This document shows positions 5,889 to 8,139 of a stretch of DNA of 8,139 bases, piece after piece. The DNA lies in contig CAIOKW010000222.1 of assembly GCA_903858975.1 (NCBI GenBank), positions 1 to 8,139 of the forward strand, given 5' to 3'. Made by a program: the position numbers and the translations under genes. Every line of letters begins with the position of its first letter. Within the stretch, counting starts at the first letter, position 1. Source of the stretch: Oligoflexia bacterium (GTDB taxonomy: Bacteria > Bdellovibrionota > UBA1018 > CAIMNF01). The notes beneath the pieces were generated by a model. It ran no database searches. It was not told where the DNA came from and was given only the letters and a program-made list of their open reading frames with translations.

Positions 5889-7414
5889 TTGAAAAGTGGT
5901 TCTCTGGGTCGAAGGCGCTCTTCTTTATTCTTTTAGCATATGTCTTTGGTCTGTGGGCCTTCAGTGTGCCACTCACCGGCGATCAGAAAACCTATATTTC
6001 GATTGCGATGGAAATGCGCGATCGGAATGAGTGGGTGATCCCCTATCTTTTTGATCGAGCCAATTTCCTAAAGCCCCCTTTCCAATACTGGGCAACCATT
6101 CTAGGTTGGAAGGTGTTTGGATTTAATTTATTCGGGGCTTTACTCCCTTCTGTTTTGGCATTGATCGCATCTGCTTACTGGATCAAGCAAATTTCTAAAG
6201 CAAAGGATGATGTTCCCTCGTTACTTCTTGCGGGGACCTTGGCTACCATGACTTATGCGACGACCTCTCAGATGGAGATTTGGATTCTCGCATTTTATCT
6301 TGCCTCATGGGGGTTTTGGATAGAGGGAAAAACCTGGAAAACTTTGATCACCGTCGGAGTGATGAGCGCAATCAAGGGACCGCTTTATCCGGCGCTTTTT
6401 GTATTGAGTGTTTTTTTTGAAGCGTGCCTGAAGCGTGATTTTGGCCGTATTATAAAGTGGCGTTTTATTTTCGCCCTCGTGACGGGAGTCTTATTGGGTC
6501 TCTTGTGGTATGGGCTTGCTGCAAGAACACACCTCAATGAAATGCTTGCGATGTTCTTCTTAAAAGAAAACGTTGGAAAAATTCACACCCAACATGGAAC
6601 GCCCTGGGGCTTGTGGGCTGAGTTCATCGGAACTCTTTTTCCGATAGTCATTGCGTTTGTCTTTTCCCTTTTCACGCCAGACTTTAAGGTGGCATGGAAG
6701 CAAAAAAAGATCCTTTGGTTATCCTATGGTCTGATTCCAGGCCTCTTTTTTACCTTGTTTCCTTATCGAGTGAATACTTATTTATATTTGCTGACTCCCC
6801 TGGTGGTCTTTGTGATCTGTGAATGCAGAGAGGCTTTGAAGGTTCACTCAAAAAAGATGGCAGGGCTGGCGGCACTCCTCGGGTTCGTATTGATAGCTTT
6901 TTTAGCAAGACTCTGTGCGGGCAAGTGGTTGAGCGAGCCCTTATTAGTTGCATATATTTTGGTATTGATTTTGTGGGTCTATTCTCATTTGCGCGCAAAC
7001 CTCTATCTCTTGGGTATCGCCTCTATTCTTTTGGTTAATTTAATAAGGCTCACAGCTGTTGAAATAGGTGAATGGGATTTGCATGGGCTTCGAAGTTTCC
7101 TAAAAAGTGATCCATCCGAAGTTTATTATGTAATGGATCAGGAAGATATTTGGCACGAATATGGACTCGTTTCTGCTGCAGTTCGGCGGCGAATCCATGT
7201 GCTTCCGAGCCGAGACTTAGCGACCCAGCAGCTAAAAGCCGGGGGCGTGATTTTGTTCAATGATGAACAGTCCGCATGGGCTGAGGGATATCACTGCCAG
7301 GATTGGGTCAGACTGAAAAAGAGGATTAAATTTCCGCTGGTTCAACTCATGAGAGAAGGCCTGTCAATTGAGGACTCCTCAGTGAATCGTCACTTCAAAA
7401 TTTGTAAAATCTGA
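5885..7414 (+). CDS. GT39/ArnT-like integral membrane glycosyltransferase
   Basis: A 509-residue protein of the GT-C fold family PMT_2/ArnT (GT39/GT83), which moves a sugar from a polyprenyl-phosphate donor to an acceptor on the periplasmic side. TM1 is about 11-28. The following loop carries GDQKTYISIAMEM (32-44), matching ArnT 'DExRYAEIxREM'; Asp33 is the probable catalytic base and the Glu after it is Gln here. NEWVIPYLFDRANFLKPPFQYW (48-69, written in part) matches 'GDWVVPxLxGxxYFEKPPLxYW', but Leu62 replaces the Glu. MSAIKGPLYP (160-169) is the conserved LxKGP motif, and FPYRVNTYLYLLTP (292-305) the lipid-phosphate site, with Arg in place of Lys. Many further TM helices extend to about 390, then a soluble tail (about 395-509). 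It overlaps the upstream stop as ATGA (4 nt), so translation is probably coupled. The acceptor may be the operon's own lipoprotein or a lipid; this is inference. Confidence 0.85.
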   Translation: MIEKWFSGSKALFFILLAYVFGLWAFSVPLTGDQKTYISIAMEMRDRNEWVIPYLFDRANFLKPPFQYWATILGWKVFGFNLFGALLPSVLALIASAYWIKQISKAKDDVPSLLLAGTLATMTYATTSQMEIWILAFYLASWGFWIEGKTWKTLITVGVMSAIKGPLYPALFVLSVFFEACLKRDFGRIIKWRFIFALVTGVLLGLLWYGLAARTHLNEMLAMFFLKENVGKIHTQHGTPWGLWAEFIGTLFPIVIAFVFSLFTPDFKVAWKQKKILWLSYGLIPGLFFTLFPYRVNTYLYLLTPLVVFVICECREALKVHSKKMAGLAALLGFVLIAFLARLCAGKWLSEPLLVAYILVLILWVYSHLRANLYLLGIASILLVNLIRLTAVEIGEWDLHGLRSFLKSDPSEVYYVMDQEDIWHEYGLVSAAVRRRIHVLPSRDLATQQLKAGGVILFNDEQSAWAEGYHCQDWVRLKKRIKFPLVQLMREGLSIEDSSVNRHFKICKI

Positions 7415-7418
7415 AGCC

Positions 7419-7447
7419 TTGACTCAAAAAGTGACCTCGTTTAAAAA
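7419..7447 (+). promoter_or_regulatory. promoter-like pair directly before fmdB
   Basis: TTGACT (7419-7424, 5/6) lies 17 bp before TAAAAA (7442-7447, 4/6). The expected transcription start, about 7 nt past the -10, is at 7454, which is the A of the fmdB ATG. The predicted mRNA would be leaderless, in keeping with the absence of a Shine-Dalgarno. Confidence 0.5.
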
Positions 7448-7453
7448 TTTTTC

Positions 7454-7666
7454 ATGCCTTTATATGAATACTTTTGTGAGAAATGTGATTCCGCTTTTGA
7501 GGTCACTCAAAGCTTTTCAGACGCTCCTTTAGAGCATTGCCCCACATGTCAGGGAGCAGTGAAAAAGCTGATGAGCTTGGGTGGATTCGCTCTGAAGGGC
7601 AATGGCTGGTATACGACTGATTACAAAAAGAGCACGGGTGATGGAGGCGGAAGCAAGTCATCTTGA
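7454..7666 (+). CDS. FmdB-family zinc-ribbon protein
   Basis: A 70-residue protein, the usual size for this family. It opens with the family hallmark MPLYEYFCEKC and has four zinc-ligand Cys in two CxxC knuckles (8/11 and 29/32, in HCPTC). The family's conserved tail follows (KKLMSLGGFALKGNGWYTTDY), then a flexible Gly/Ser end (GDGGGSKSS). FmdB was named for a regulator of formamide/amide utilisation in Methylophilus, but most homologues have no proven role, so the name says little about function. The start is secure because the family always begins with this motif, yet no Shine-Dalgarno is present (GTTTAAAAATTTTTC before the ATG). It lies 39 bp after the glycosyltransferase stop with no terminator visible, so read-through is possible as well as its own promoter. 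Confidence 0.93.
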   Translation: MPLYEYFCEKCDSAFEVTQSFSDAPLEHCPTCQGAVKKLMSLGGFALKGNGWYTTDYKKSTGDGGGSKSS

Positions 7667-7702
7667 AGCCTAGCGTTATTTCAGGTGCTGCACGGGATTC
7701 AG

Positions 7703-7731
7703 TCGACAATCTCGCACCCCTTCCTCATACT
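7703..7731 (+). promoter_or_regulatory. promoter-like pair before START-domain gene
   Basis: TCGACA (7703-7708, 5/6) and CATACT (7726-7731, 4/6) are separated by 17 bp. The predicted start of transcription (about 7738-7740) falls on or just before the ATG at 7740. No Shine-Dalgarno is visible in the 20 nt before that ATG, so the transcript may be leaderless. Confidence 0.4.
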
Positions 7732-7739
7732 GGTTGAAT

Positions 7740-8139
7740 ATGAATTCCGGCAAAATCTGGGCACTCTTATGGTTCGCTGCTTTACCGAGTTGTGCGGAAT
7801 CAAATTATTCCATTAAACATTCAGATCACTTTCCCAATCAAGCAAGTGTGATTGCAACACCTCCCCCAGCGTCGCAGAACTTAGCGGCAGAGCCCGAGCC
7901 TACGAGCCAGCCTAAACTGAAGGCTTCTCCATCTAGCCCCAAAGAGAATGATAAGGCCTTAGCGCTTGGAAATGAATCATGGGAAAAAATTTCAGAGTCC
8001 AATGGGATAACCACCTATCGAGGTCGCAAAGTTGATGGGGGTGTCATTACCTTTCGGGGTGAAACGATCATACCCGCACCGATCATTAAAGTGGCTGCGG
8101 TATTAAACGACGTGAACCTTCGAAAGAAATGGGTCGCAG
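7740..8139 (+). CDS. START-domain lipoprotein, 5' part (runs off window)
   Basis: 133 codons are visible and the gene continues past the window edge. Residues 1-17 form a short lipoprotein signal peptide (MNSGKIWALLWFAALPS) with lipobox LPSC and lipidated Cys18; Pro at -2 is unusual but tolerated. The n-region has a single Lys. Residues about 36-70 are a Pro/Ala/Glu/Lys-rich linker (TPPPAS, AEPEPTSQPK). From about 78 the sequence matches the opening of a START/Bet v1-like lipid-binding domain: WEKISESNGITTYRGRKV, then FRGETIIPAPIIKVAAVLND, then RKKW, fitting 'W-x-x-(6)-GI-x-xY...D-x-x-x-R-x-x-W'. START domains hold lipids in a hydrophobic cavity; here the domain would be membrane-tethered in the periplasm or at the outer membrane. 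An in-frame TTG at 7734 is a weaker start. The C-terminal helix that closes the pocket is not visible. Confidence 0.8.
   Translation, partial: MNSGKIWALLWFAALPSCAESNYSIKHSDHFPNQASVIATPPPASQNLAAEPEPTSQPKLKASPSSPKENDKALALGNESWEKISESNGITTYRGRKVDGGVITFRGETIIPAPIIKVAAVLNDVNLRKKWVA

Noticed and set aside
7443..7452. AAAAATTTTT palindrome as a terminator after the glycosyltransferase gene
   Set aside because: There is no GC stem, and it is better explained as the AT-rich -10/initiation region of fmdB.
7667..7739. Possible terminator or small RNA after fmdB
   Set aside because: GTGCTGCAC at 7685-7693 is a tiny palindrome with no usable loop and no following T-run.

Overview
The window looks like part of a Gram-negative chromosome. 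Two lipoproteins with lipobox signal peptides, a periplasm-type secreted protein and an ArnT/PMT-type membrane glycosyltransferase imply a cell with an envelope of that kind. The HAMP-like two-TM protein, the Cys-paired RCC1-repeat lipoprotein and the START-domain lipoprotein together suggest Bdellovibrionota or a related 'deltaproteobacterial' lineage. That placement is an inference from protein style, not a proven taxonomy. Coding density is very high, and I see no RNA gene, mobile element, CRISPR array or phage signature.

Layout: (1) 1-608 (+), the 3' part of an alpha/beta-hydrolase gene. (2) 612-1814 (-), a secreted protein of unknown function with a MORN-like stretch, ending tail-to-tail 3 bp from the hydrolase. 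(3) A 62-bp divergent intergenic region. (4) 1877-7414 (+), a tight four-gene run: a soluble coiled-coil protein, a two-TM protein with a HAMP-like tail, a 767-residue RCC1-repeat lipoprotein, and a GT39/ArnT-like membrane glycosyltransferase. Neighbouring genes overlap by 1, 13 and 4 nt, so they are very likely co-transcribed and translationally coupled. (5) 7454-7666 (+), a small FmdB-type zinc-ribbon protein. (6) 7740 to the window end (+), a START-domain lipoprotein cut by the window edge.

The most interesting part is the four-gene operon, for which I know no described system. It joins a cytoplasmic coiled coil, an inner-membrane HAMP-like protein without an output domain, a lipid-anchored extracytoplasmic protein with fourteen disulfide-capable RCC1 repeats (two seven-bladed propellers would fit), and a polyprenyl-phosphate-sugar type glycosyltransferase. 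One reading is an envelope-spanning assembly with a surface or periplasmic propeller and a glycosylation partner; this is a hypothesis. A second signal is that fmdB and the START gene both lack a Shine-Dalgarno sequence and both have a promoter-like hexamer pair placed so that transcription would begin at or within about 2 nt of the ATG, so both may be leaderless.
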